From the NCBI GenBank assembly GCA_025602905.1, contig JAHLKI010000029.1, forward strand, positions 124,001-188,000: a stretch of DNA of 64,000 nucleotides, read 5' to 3'. This document shows, piece by piece, positions 30,569 to 43,400 of the stretch. The DNA comes from Phlyctochytrium arcticum (lineage: Eukaryota > Chytridiomycota > Chytridiomycetes > Chytridiales > Chytridiaceae). The position numbers and the translations under genes were made by a program. Every line of letters starts with the position of its first letter. The first letter of the stretch is position 1. The notes under the pieces are model-generated. The model was not told the origin of the DNA, did not search any database, and saw only the letters and a program-made list of their open reading frames with translations.

Positions 30569-30880
30569 AGCGGATGAGCGCAGAGAAGCGAGAGCCGAAC
30601 ACAAGCTGCAAGACGAGCTCTAACGGATATTTCAAACACTACGTCTTAAAGGTTGATTTTGGGGATGGTTATCGTGTCTCCTTGCGACATTAAAATGCCG
30701 TAGATCTTTCTCGGAAAAACAATCTCGGTCTCTGTTGTACTTTGTCTCTCGTTCTTTTCAGGTCGGAATGTATCATAATACACTGTTCCTTTGAGGGAAG
30801 AATGCTCCTGTCTTGCCCATAATTGTTTGTTATTTGTTAGTTTGACATTTATCGTTTGGCTGCAACTATCGTTTGGCTGG
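30569..30880 (+). mobile_element. Diverged 3' fragment of the pogo-type element
   Basis: Matches 57812-58115 of the complete pogo element: the end of its transposase tail coding region (GCGGATGAGCGC...), the 3' UTR (GGGGATGGTTATCGTGTCTC) and the inner part of the right TIR, including both ATCGTTTGGCTG words. It lacks the outer ~80 bases of the TIR and everything upstream. Many substitutions show it is older than the full copy. Confidence 0.85.
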
Positions 30881-31252
30881 CAGACACGCCGCCGCGGACC
30901 CAACTTTGAAACCCCCTATTGGGCACATCAGAATTTCCCACGATACCGAATTCAAATGGGAAAGATCACGTGTCGGCTTTAGGTCAGCAAGTCCGACATG
31001 CACAATTTGCGGATCTCGTCAGGTCATTTGAGATATTTCGATTATGCATAAGAAAAGGTAGGTGAGTTCGGTCCGGATGTGACATTCAAGATTTTAGCCA
31101 ACCCCGCGACAAATAGAGCTACTCGGACTGCTACCGAATTCCAACTTGTACTGGGGCTAGGATCCCAGGAAAGAATCAATGGAGACCAGTTTGGCCGGCC
31201 AAAGCAGAGGCCTACTGAAAACAACCACTCCTCAAAAGATAGCAGGTAAGGC
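30881..31252. other. Intergenic before the TPR gene
   Basis: Probable promoter of the downstream TPR gene. No other feature seen. Confidence 0.4.
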
Positions 31253-34200
31253 ATGCGTCCCAAGTCCTGGACATCCGGACTGACTTTGGAAAGCAGCTCG
31301 AGCCCGCCACCTGTCATTCCGAAAGTCAGCCACCTTGGTCAACGCGGAAGGCGCGTTTATGGTCCCGAGAGAGGCAGAGGCCCTGCATACGCTAAACATG
31401 ACGTCCCAGATCATCTTCGCCCCCGTGGTGTTGTGCAGGATAAGGGCAATGGGCCAAATCTGCATATCACATCTGGCGCGGATATTGGGCTGCGCGATCA
31501 TCCAAGCCGGGTGCCAGGGAGTGCAGCATCGTCCACCCAGCACGAAAGGGATGCCTCCATGATCAGTGCAATACAGCGGTCGATCTCTCCAGCACCCTCC
31601 ACTTTTCCTCGTGCGGATACAGGTCGTCTAGATCGGGCCAATCTGAATGCAGTAGAGAACAGAAGATTGAGCGGAGCTGCTCTGGACGTCATGCTGATTG
31701 GACAAAAAGTAGATTCTTCCTCAGCGTTACTACCCACTTTCTCAAGACTACCTACAATTGCTGACGAGTGCACGCGTTCAAACTCTGAGCTTCCGGAAGA
31801 GTTTGAATCACAAGAGACTGTCCGGGAAGAATCCCCATCTCTCATCCATCTCGAGCCCATGATCGTACAACAGGACTGTGTGGGCAGTGGAGATGAGGTT
31901 GATGATCTGTCACGGTTCCAAAACATCGATGATGTGGATTCTGTGCTTCGAAAGTACTCAGCTATAGTTGAAGAGCGTGCTAAGAGAATGCGCGGGGAAA
32001 CCCCACTATCTATGGATGGCCAATCGGCACCTCCCATTCCAGTGGAGAGCCAGTCACCTACTCCTTTAGTGGCGCCAACATTGAATTTTACGCTGAACCA
32101 ACCCCACGAGCATAACCTGCGGACATCGGACCGTAAGTTTCAGCTCCTAAAAACGAAACGTTCATGTCTTTTTACAAATAGTATCAGGCGTGACGCAATC
32201 GCTGCAGCATCCTTCTGGTACCTTCAAGGCAGATGAAGATGACTTTCTTAAGGCCATGGAGAAAGCCGAGAAACTTTTAGGAGAATCAATCAGATCATTA
32301 GGTTCTCCCGCCAATCAAGGCGACCAGAAGTTTACATCGCTTGGCCCCGCTGGCACCATACCGCGTGCCCGCACGGTCTCTCATCAAATACGCGATAAGA
32401 GAGATGCAAGCAACTCAGACAGTGGGAAACAGACAGGAGGTATCATAGATCCCTCTCACGGGGATAGCCGAATGAGCGTTGGTATGTCTGGTGCACAATA
32501 TTTCCCTCTAAAGGAGCGACTCTGTCTTACTCTTCCAGCTGGAGATGATTATGATGATGAGGGTAAGTACCACAGTTTCCAGAAGAAGATGATATTCTTT
32601 GACCGGAGTGCATGCTTCAAAGAACATGACAGTGTCTCTCGCGGTGGTATGCTGGTTACCAGCTTGCAAGCGATTATTCAAAATCGGGAGCGTAAGCGCA
32701 AGCGAGTGCCTAGCCAGACACCGCAATCCAGTCTCAAGAGTGATCATAGTTTTGCTTTTGCAAAGTTCTATATTCCTGAGAATGAAACCCAAGCGAAAAA
32801 GTCTGCCTTTGTGCAGGGCATTCGCGACGAGCTGCTTGTGCGAAGCACAACAGATCTTCGGTAATCCGAGTCTATAATCATAAAGTTGGATCTTCCTGAA
32901 ACCCTATTTGGTAGGGCGGCAACCAGTTCATCCTCTATCGTAGAAGATGTAAAAAGAGCGGCCGAGAAGAAGGCTGCGCCTCAGCAAGATTCTGAACTGA
33001 GCGATCCTATTCACAATGAACCACCGGGCCGACTAGAGGTTGGTTCCAAGCCAATATGCCAAGCTCACCACCTCATCATTTTCTCATAGTTGACAGGCTA
33101 CCCAGTCCCGATACAAGCTACACTTCTCGCTGCAGGTTCCATGTCCCTGGGAATGAGCTGGAAACCGGCACCACCATCGTTCAAGCTTTCATTGCCCGCC
33201 CCTAAATACCTCAAGGATCTCCACAAAAGCGGAAAGAGTAGTTCGAACGTAAGATTCATATTGTCATTTCGACGCAGTGATTATTTATAACGCTTAAATA
33301 GGATACTTCCCCTCAAGGCACCAGTTCGCTGTTTATTCCCACGGTCCAATATCATCATGCCACACCATACACCGCTCATTTGGGTCGTCAGGCTTCTTCC
33401 CGGCCTTTAAGGCATACGCTTGCAGCAGACAGAATCATCAGTCAGGCGGACAATGCATGGATGCAACCGATATATATAGCATCACCTATTACAGAGCAGC
33501 CAAACATTAAAGTGGGGGGCAATGAGCCAAGGGATCTGGCTCAAAGCGTGTCCTTTGGCCAAGCACAAGATATCGGCGGCTCAAAAATGGCTCTAGCTTC
33601 TCCACCACTGGAGATTATATCCACGCGTTTATCAACTGCGGGACGTACTCCGAGTCCTTCCCCAATCCGGCGGGTCAGTGATAGAAACATTCCTATGTCA
33701 CTTACAGATGAAGAAGGAATCACTGCAATCAACTTAGGCCTGCAGACGCATGATCGCAATACGATGGAGGAGAAGTTTTCCTCGCAACATGCCCAAAGTG
33801 CATCCGATAGTGGGCCTGTCGGCCAGGATCGCGATCATGCTCTGGTGTTTTTTTTGGAGGGATCAGAAGGGGTTGCTGCTGATGAGGATATACGTAAATC
33901 TAGTTCCGCAGGATCTACGTCAGCAGACCACATAATCCTGACACAGCAAGTAGAAGCACGGCCATCAAGCCAAGGCGTGATCGTTGTAGAGAACGAACTT
34001 TTGCGCTTAGAGGATGTCGGTGATAAATTACGAAAGGAATACAGTGCTGCAATGGATATCGGTCGTGAGGAGCCGGATGTAAATGTCGATACTGATGCCC
34101 TGAGTGGCATGCCCAATGCTGTGTCCAAGAGTGACACTCCAGAGGTCACTGCCTTGGGCACGTTTCTCCCACGCTCTGGTAACGATTCTACTGCGGGTCT

Positions 34201-37200
34201 GAGTACCTCTCTTGACCAATATGTGGAACCAGCAAAATTCCTCCCTCATGCCCGTAGCGTGAGCCATGAGATCAGATGTGAAACACCAACCGAACCTGCT
34301 GAGACTGCTGAAACGGAAGCATTCTTTCAGGAGAATCAGCCCATTCGCGAGCAAGCATTAGCCGAACTAGAGTCAGGAGACACTCTGGAAGACATGCGAA
34401 ATGTTGGGTATGCGTTGGCGTCTGTGGGACCAACTGCGTCCGTTGTGGGGCACTCTGGAGAGTTCGCGCCTCATACTTTGGAGAGTCACAGTTCCCATTC
34501 CATTGGCAGATCAGATCCGTCTTTCGACATGACTCAAAGCAACATGTCCATGTTTTCCTCGTCCAGCATTCGTCCATCAGGCGTGCATCATTTGCCCCGA
34601 GAACTCACAAGCGAAAGCGATGCGCCGATTTCAGGCATGCGCAGTGTTGCTCAAGCGCTGATAGCCAAAGGGTACAGTCCGGACAATGGACCACCCATGT
34701 ACGCTGCTATTCATGACCCGGACCATCGTCGCAAAACCATGACAGTGGAAGAGCGAGCCCGATATCCTATCTTTACAGAGCCTCCACTTATCACAGAGAT
34801 ATCGGACCCCGAAAAGATGGAAGCAGAGATTGAAAGATTGAGTGGCTTGATCGAAAGCGCAGATGTACCAATACCTGGTCTATGGAGGAAGCGAGGGAGT
34901 CTGTATGGTAGACTACCAAAGTATCAGGCAGCATTGGATGACTTTGATCGGGCATTGGAGTATGGTTCGTTGATATAACGCGTAGCTACAAATCGTTCAA
35001 TTAACTCTGCGCGGCAGATCCTTTCAACTCGGAGGCATGCTGGCTTCGACACCAGCTCAACCTTGTTTTTGGAAACATACAGGATGCTTTGAGAGACTTG
35101 GATACCATCACCGATATTAACAAGCAGCATTTTGGTGCTTTCCAAGCAAAGGCAAGAATCTATCAAGAACTAGGTGCGAAATTTTCCGTTATACATGCAC
35201 AATCGCGCTAACTTGCGAGGCAGGAATGATCAAATTGGCTGTAGTTAGCTACTCGCAAGTGATTAAGCTCAAGCCTCAAGATGCCGATGGTTACTTTCAG
35301 CGCGCGTGCCTATTCGAGGCAGAGAATGTATGCCCACGATCCCGGTCCTGATTGCGTTGGCAAGGATGACTCAAGCAATGTCTTGTAGGAACAAGTATAT
35401 GCCAGCGAGGACTTCAAAATGGTTCGCGCCCTTGATCCCGACAATGAGCGCGCTATCCGCAATCTAGCTATATATAGTTTCAATCGCCAACTATGGAACG
35501 ACGCGATTCAAGCACTTGGCAAACTTATACGTATTCGGCCAGAAGATCATGAAGCGGTCCTACTGCGCGGACGGGCAAACGCATACTTGGGTCGTTGGGA
35601 TGAAGCTCTCAACGACATGACCCTTTGCATTCAAGTCAATCCGCGCAAGGCTGAAGTGTTCTTCCACCGAGCCTCTTTACTTCGTGAACGAAATCCTCAA
35701 AAAGCCATCGAGGACTATAGTGTATGCTTGTTATTGGATGACGGGCCCATGAATACTGAAACATATTATCAACGAGGTATAACATAATTGAAAAAATCGT
35801 GGTATTTTGATTTTGACGTTCCTGGTACAGCGCTACTTTATTATCAACTCGAGGAGTATGACTATGCCGTAGCCGACTTACTCTCAGGTAGAGTCTCTCC
35901 TGATATCGGTTCGCATACTGTATTAAATGGTATGTAGTGTTGGACTTGGATCCTAGCAAAGCACAGGCGTACTTGAAACTTGGCATTATCTATATGCGAT
36001 TTCTCAACGACTACCATGAAGCGCTGCGCTGTTTTAATAAGTGTGTTGCAATTAGTAAGTTCCAGTGTTGATGCGAGCTTTCGGACGCGTACTCAAGAGT
36101 CACCAGATCCTATACAGTTGCATATCTACCTTTGTCGCGGGGATTTATATCAACACATGCATGAAAAGGCAGCTTTGGATGGCAGCTCTTTGCAAGCTCC
36201 AAGAAAGTCTCACAACATGGCTACACATCGTCGTAGGGCAGGAGCTGGAGTTGTTTCTCGCGCTGATAAGCGCGTCATGGGAGAGTTCGCCGTTGATGGC
36301 GTTTCGTCAACCATGCCATACATCGAATTGGCAATAAAGGAATACACCCGAGCGATACATCTGGTGCCAACAAACCATATGCTGTACTTGTACCGAGGAA
36401 AAATGCTGATCCGGACTGGAAGAATGAAGGAGGCCACCGACGACTTTCATGCAGCGTTTGAAATCAATTCGGATATTGCGCAAACATTCCTACAGCGCGC
36501 ACTTGTTCTGTCATTTCAACGCAAATATAAGCAAATTATCAAGGAGTTTAGTGACCGCAGTCGCCTGGAAAATATTGAGGATCCTGCTTTGTACATGCTG
36601 CTTGCGAAAGCGAAAATCAATTGCAATGACAATGAAGGCGCATTGAAGGATCTCGCCGTGGCATTGCGCTACAACAAACGCGAGCCTCAAATCTATCTGC
36701 AGAGGGGCATATGCTATGTTAATTTGGGGGATTACCAGAACGCGGTAAAAGAGCTAAGCTTGTGCATATTGCTCAGCCCGGACTTTCCGAAGGCATACTA
36801 TCATCGGGGATTGAGCAAGTTACATCTTCGTGATGAGGAGGGTGTGGATGACCTTGGGAAGGCCATTGAGCTCGACGGAAAATATTTCGAAGCATACATG
36901 ACGCGTGCCAGCTATCATCACCTGAAAGGTATGTGGAACTGCCATGCACACAGGAGAAGATCTCATCGCTCCTACACTCTAATGGAAAACAGGAAACAAT
37001 CAACAAGGTGTTGAAGACTGCAATGAGGCCCTGAAAATCGAGCCTACCAGCATTCGTGCCTACTTACTGCGCGGGGCATGTAATTGCAAGCTTCAATTGT
37101 TTGCACTAGCTATTGGAGATTTTACAAGGGCAATAAATCTTGATCGGGTGAGTTTTCCAAGCGTTCTAAGTCTCGCGAAATGATTATAAGACGTTTACGG

Positions 37201-38991
37201 CACAGAAATCGCATTTTGCATTCTACAACCGTGCTGTGACGTCTCAGCTCATGGGCGACGATCAAAATGCAATACGGGATTACAGTATAGCCATGCTGCT
37301 CCACAATGACTCGGTACGGTTCGAACTCTGTCACTTCGCGGAAACAGTCTAACGTTTGCTGTGTAGAATGCATACCGTAATCGTGGCCTACTCTACTGGC
37401 GTCAGGGTGACCCAGAGAATGCCTTGTTGGATCTTATAGCGGCGAGGGATGCCTTTCCCGAAGATGGACGGTTGCATGGCTTGCTCGGCCTCTGCTTGCA
37501 GAAGCTTGGCAAGATTAACGAAAGTATTGCTGCCTTCTCCGCTGTATGTTGTTCCCATGAGCTTTTTTCCCACGTGTCGTCTAATCAAAAAATAGGCCAT
37601 CAGGGTTTCTGCGTTCATGACGGAAGCGTACCTCGGTCGAGGCAACGTGCACGCATCTCAAGGGAATACATATGCTGCGCAAAAGGACTACTTACGCGTT
37701 TTACATATGTATCCTACGTGCACGGAAGCTACTGTCAACTTGGCATACACAATGCAAGCAGAAGGGCGACCAAAACGCGTACGCTGATATTCTCTGTCAC
37801 TTGCAATGCTGCACTGGAATTGACAGTCTTCATAGGCTTATGATTTGTTCACCATGGCCCTTACGATCGATCCAGCATGCAAATCCGCTTTGGAAGGGCG
37901 CAGCGTGGTTCACTTTCAGCGTAAGAACTACTTTGGGGCTCTCGTGGATGTATCCAAGGCCATCGTGGGTTATAAATTGGCTTTACCGCAATATTCATGT
38001 GCTCATCGCTCGTTTAGGAACTTGATCCCACCAATTGTGAATACCTTACCAACCGAGGAGTTATATACCAAGCATTGGGTGATAACGTCTCTGCTCTGCA
38101 GAACTACAAGGTAGGGAATCATATAAGTTCCTCTCTCGCCACCATTTGATTGAGAGTATCCTTTCAGATGGCTATTCATCGCGAACCAAAATACGCATTG
38201 GCGCACGTGAATGCAGCAAACCTGTACTTCCACCAGAAACGATGGGAACAAGCGCTCAAGAAATATACCGAGGTAAATTGATCTGTTCTCTGATTCCATC
38301 CTATAGTTTTAATGCGTTTTTTCATTGCTACATTAGACTTTGGAACTCGCACCAGACCATGTTCATGCGTATTTGAATCGCGGGATCACTTCAGCAATTC
38401 TAGGCGGTAGGTTGCCCCATAGCAATGGAAAGATTGAATTTCTCATTGATTTGCCGCCGAAAAGACCTTACCAGCGCTCTATCCGACTTCGATAAAGCGG
38501 CAGAACTGGATCCAAACTTGCCAGAAACATTTTTCAATCGCGCCCATCTTCTTCAACTTCTAGGTGGGAAATTTTATATGTAATTCTGTATTGGCTCATC
38601 AACTCACATCTCCCGGATCAAAAGGTCGGTATGAAGATGCTGAGGCAGATTATACGCGCGTAATCAACACCACCCCCATGAACCCCATAGTATATGAGCG
38701 CCGCGGAGATGCGTAAGTATTTGTTCCAGATATATTTGTACCAGAATGATCTAATCGTAAGCTTGCAGCCGGGGACATCAATCCGATATGTACGGCGCTA
38801 TGTGTGATTACGTCCAAGCGCTTACCGGCCCGACAATCACAGCGAATAAAAGCAACGCATCTGCTGCACTTTTGACTCCCTTTCCCAGAGGGGATGATAT
38901 ACCTAGATTACCGCTACCACCATCTACCCCATTGGAAAGTCAGCCGAGGCAGCCAAGAGCCACTGTAGCTTTCGTAGCGAGCGGAGCCTGA
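31253..38991 (+). CDS. Very large TPR protein (TTC6-like layout)
   Basis: More than 15 exons over 7.7 kb. Likely start MRPKSWTSG at 31253; stop after ATVAFVASGA at 38989-38991. The first ~1,000 codons (to ~34800) are disordered, rich in Ser, Pro and Glu, with recurring phrases such as RARTVSHQIR and RSVSHEIRCE. From ~34790 the protein becomes a long TPR array: ALDDFDRALEY, ALRDLDTITDI, VVSYSQVIKLKPQDADGYFQ, ALNDMTLCIQVNPRKAEVFF, AIKEYTRAIHLVPTNHMLYL, AVKELSLCILLSPDFPKAYY, AIGDFTRAINLDR, DLDKAAELDPNLPETFFN-type units, ~20 or more repeats. TPR arrays are protein scaffolds. A disordered head plus a very long array recalls metazoan TTC6, linked with cilia; a flagellar role would suit a zoosporic fungus but is speculation. 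Confidence 0.75.
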
Positions 38992-39190
38992 TGCCTGAGT
39001 GAACAGATAAGCATCCGCCCCGAAAAGGAACACGAATGTATCGCTGTATATAGCCATTTGAATGACCTGCGATAAGTCCGGAAACGGGCCGGCCTCCAGC
39101 TCCAAATTAAACTTGTATTTAGGTTGTTGTACTTTTAAATTAGACAAAGGGTATTCCAAAACTATCGGCCCTCCAAGTATCGAGTCCAGA

Positions 39191-40110
39191 TCACTCAATT
39201 GTAACAGCCACTCCAACATACTCTACAATATCTCCACTCTCCGAGTCGCAGTATCCCAACATTTTCTGCCGTTTCCAAATTGTGCCTCCCAAAATGTCTA
39301 CAAGTTGTTGTATCTCCGTATTAGAAAAGGCATTCAGCGTTCCACTAGATGGAATTGTGAAGGAGACCAAGCAAGGTCGGGGGGTTTGTTTCTGGAGCAT
39401 GCGCCGCATTTTTGCGAAGAGACTTTGCATATCCTTGACAAAATCTAGAACGCCCACACAAACTGATTAGGGTAGCATTTAGATCACAGCCAAAGTTCTC
39501 ATTGAATAACCTCCTCGTCTCTTACCAATCACATCAAATTGCTGATTTTGGAAATAATCGTCCTTTTCAATGTCCGCGCATTCCAATTCTTTAAATTGAT
39601 ATGCGCGCGCCTGCTTGAGCATTTCAGGTGTTGCATCTACTCCATACACTGATGTGCTCAAGTTATACGGGGGAGAGAAAAACGGTTGCGAGCTATGGCA
39701 ATGACCGTCGCAATCTGATGAGCGGAGGGGCCGGACTTCCTCGACGGAGAACCAGCTCACCTCAACCCTGTTCCACAACCCAGATCCAGGATGTTGACAT
39801 GATCTTTCTTTTCCAACCACTCTAGCACCCAGCTCGCGACTACTTGTGGTGCCGGGTACGTCTCCCCTCGTACCCCCTCATCATATTCCTCGGCGTACGA
39901 AGCATAAAATTCAGTGACCTTATCCACTGACCAGCCTCGCTCAGTAGTGTCGGTCGGGGAGGGAGTATGCGTCGGTGAGACCGGAGCTTTGTTTGTACTT
40001 TTGGAAGCGGTGAGAGACTTTTGAAGTTGAGAGAAGTCTTCGTGATGTGATTGAAGTTGGTGTGCCTCCTGGGCAGAGGGCGGCGGGGTTGATGGGTATC
40101 TTGCATCCAT
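39191..40110 (-). CDS. SAM-dependent methyltransferase (METTL27-like)
   Basis: About 245 residues in three exons: 40110-~39757, ~39650-39530 and ~39450-39191. The N-terminal ~65 residues are Ser/Thr/Pro-rich. Then VTEFYASYAEEYDE, the typical lead of METTL27/Williams-Beuren-27-like methyltransferases, and the SAM-binding motif I VNILDLGCGTG (~residue 105). Motif II region VYGVDATPEMLKQA, acidic motif ELECADIEKDDY and FDVI follow. The last exon (FVKDMQSLFAKMRRMLQKQT...VEYVGVAVTIE) gives the C-terminal strands. It converges on the TPR gene with 200 bp between stops. Substrate not known for this family. Confidence 0.8.
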
Positions 40111-40489
40111 AATTGTAAGGAGGGATTATGAGCCAATAAAGAAGCTGGGTATACAAGCAAGACACAAGTTGTCGTAGAAAAATGCCAAAAATTCTATTTG
40201 ACCCAGGTTCCAGGGGCGGGAGGGGCAAGGGCTCCAAGCGCGTGAGGTCCGCGCACGCTTTTCATAACTCTGGTTTTACACATTCAGCAACATGATCTAG
40301 TCTTTGACATGATCAGATTAAAAGCGGACTTGGAGCACCAGGGCATATAAGACAACGGGGACATCAACCTGGAGGACCGTCCACGTTGGCAATTCTATGT
40401 GGCGGAATCGTACGATTGACGCGTCTGCTTGGTCAGAATCTTATTGAAAGTCACAATTTCTGTTGTTGTAATATACAAAGATAAATAGT
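40111..40489. other. Intergenic between the Sec3 end and the methyltransferase start
   Basis: GC-rich promoter side near 40200-40260 (GGGGCGGGAGGGGC), AT-rich terminator side next to Sec3. No gene seen. Confidence 0.45.
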
Positions 40490-43400
40490 TCAATGCGCCC
40501 TTGCGAGCTCTGAAAAGTACCCCAAAAGCTCTTCCATCGAAAACTCCAACTTGGATGGGACCTCTGGATAACAAATTCCTATCAACTCCTCATATCGACG
40601 AATCCGTTTGGCACACTCTTCCTGGATTCCCCGCCATACGACCTGCAAAAGGCCTTCCTCGTCCGTGTAATGCTTTTCGACGCGCTTGTAAAGGGTCTCC
40701 AGTCCTTTCTTGACCTATAAGTATGTCAGTCATGATACAACTGGGTGTTTATATGAGATGTAGCCTCCCACCTCCTTGCCAGGATGCTTTTTGACAACCT
40801 CTTTCAGAGCTGCCTTGTTGTACTGCAGGTGATAATTGACCTCTTCCGGAGTGTTTGTTTTAAGCAGAGTCTCTATGCCCTCGAAAAAGTCCTAAATTAG
40901 GCATCAGTCACGAGCTCTGCCCAATACGGCCTCGATGCAAACGAAATGACTTACAAAGAGCTTTCCCAATGGTTTGCGAATGACCACTTTGCAGTAGGCA
41001 TCAAGGTGTACGTCATAGGCAGCTTTTGCCTGTTTGACATAAACGTCCAGATGCGGCACTTTCCGAGCTCGGATTTCCGAGTAGAAATGATGCATGTTTT
41101 CTAATCAGAAAAAACGTTGGAAGAGGCCGATAATTTTCCTACTTGATCTACTTACCAACGTGAAGAATGTGAATATTGAGATGCTCCTTATCATCAGCTT
41201 GCGCTTTTGGATCACTAGCCACCTGCTGGGCCATTGCGTCCAATGTCTCCAGCATCGCTCGGACCACTTTAGCATACGCAGCATGGACCATGGTACTCGC
41301 TGCACCCGAGGATCCATTCAAACAGCGTTCCATTCGATCAACGAAATGCTGTAAACAGAAAGGATAAATAAACCAAGTACAAGCAGGATGCGCTGAGGAC
41401 TTCTTACCGGAAACACTCGTATGAAGGACAGGATGCCACTGCGTTTCTTGAAGGTGACTTTTACTTCATCAATCCCACGAACTTGGTCTTCCTAATATTC
41501 TCATGAGAAAAGTATCGCTGCAGTGAGGATTGGAGCCGAACGACGTACCAGAAACTTATCAAAAACCGCCGTTATCCGTTTGCCGATATCCTCCAGTAAC
41601 AGGATAACATAGGTATGGCACGTATCTTTGTAATCGTCACCCAGATGCTGGACCCGTACCAACATACCAACAGCATATGTTTGATCTGTCTTTAGCCCTG
41701 CCTCCAAAACCAAAATAATTTCTTCGCGAACATCATCAAAGATGCCTTTCACAAGCTCTCTAAAAGGAAAAAGATTGTTACATGGGGCGGGAGACATAAA
41801 TGATTGGTATGCAATTTAACGAACTCTATTCTTTTGGAAAGTTTCAGGTCTTTTATCGGTTCGCGGGGGTATCGGAGTGCGTCTTGCCAATGGTCAGTAG
41901 GTTCTTCGAGCAAGTCCACATCATAGGGCGATGTAGCCGTTATAATTACAGAGGGAGTTTCCGGCGGATTTAGCGCTTTATCTGTAACTGGGGAAGGTAG
42001 CGAAGCCGATTCGTCGGGTTGTATGGGTGACGAGATGGCCGATGAGGGGGACAGCGCAGACTGGTGACTTTTGTGTAAGCTGAATAGATCCGTAATGAAA
42101 TTCTGCTCGCGGACAATCATTGGGAATAGAAGCGACAGTGTATGTCCCAAAGCCTAAATGACCATTGCAATGATATGTTCAGGACATTTTGGGATATATA
42201 TCAGCATAAGAGATGAACTCACCTCATCCGGGGCCATCTTTTCATCCTGTCCCAGATCCAGACTCATCATACTGCCTTTCCCTACATCGCCCTTCCGATT
42301 GCCGCTCCTCGCACTTTTCATACTGGCAACTTCATCGCTCCCATCATCCTCACGCAGCGAGTCTGGGGGATACGTGACGCTGTCCCGTTTACCACTTCGT
42401 GGCCCGGATCCCGAGGAGGAGCCGCCACCCGACGATGTGATGCCGCCTCCACCTCCCAAACCCAAAGCTCCACTTCCCCCGCCACCCCGCATCGCCTTGA
42501 GACTCTCAAACTTTGGCCGTGTCAGGGCTGCTACACCGCCAACAATACTCGATCGGTGCTCTTTCGAGTCGCGATCTCCTCGTTCTGGGCGGTCATTGGA
42601 CACGAAGGAAGCCGAATTCGCAAAGTGCAGATTGTTCTGAGACCCTTTGATGGCTGATTTGAGAGCCTGGGTTGCGGCACTAGATACCGATACGCTCGGT
42701 GTTGAAAACACTAGTTTGGCGGATTAGTTGGGTTTCTCCAGGACAGGGACAGAAATATGCCCGATTGCAACATACTATAGTCTAGTGTCTCCGCTTCTCC
42801 TTTCCTCTGCATATGATGAGCTCGGAAAAGTTCGATAAACTCATGAATATCCTTGGTGTAGACACGTCCCATCTCCTGCGCATAGGCCTAGCACATGCTA
42901 GTAGTAAATAAAGACCGCTTTCCCAGAAGCAAACAGCAACCAGGCCATACCATCTGCAGATTGTGATGTTTCCGCGTATCCACATCTTTTAGCCACTTTA
43001 ATAGCTTTCGGAATCGGAATAAATTCTCCTCAATTGAATCATGGCCATGTAATCTTAGACTGCCTCGCTTGGATGATCGACTCTTGTCTTGCAAATACGC
43101 TTCGGCCTATACACATTCAAAATTAGGTTCAAAAAGTTGCTTATGTTCTTATTTGGATGGACCTGTGTTTGAAAGTAGCCAACCAGATAGTCATGAAGTC
43201 GCAGTGCAAATTGGTTGCCGTAGCCATTCAACAAAGCCAACTGTTCTTTCACCGCTTGTAGATTGGCCATTTCCGCTATTTGTAGCAGCATCAACAATGG
43301 ATTGACATGGGTGGAATAGATGAAAACGAACCATCATTGAATTTCGTCTTTGTCACTTCTCCCAGCTTGCGCGTGGCATCTTCACACTGAGCTATCCCTT

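Noticed and set aside
31498..32037. 179-codon minus-strand ORF
   Set aside because: Shadow of the first TPR-gene exon, which has consistent protein-like composition on the plus strand.
38914..39219. 101-codon minus-strand ORF at the end of the methyltransferase
   Set aside because: The methyltransferase reads to its own stop at 39191 in another frame, and this ORF overlaps the TPR gene end.
42158..42640. 160-codon plus-strand ORF rich in Pro and Ser
   Set aside because: Antisense of the Gly/Ser-rich linker of Sec3.
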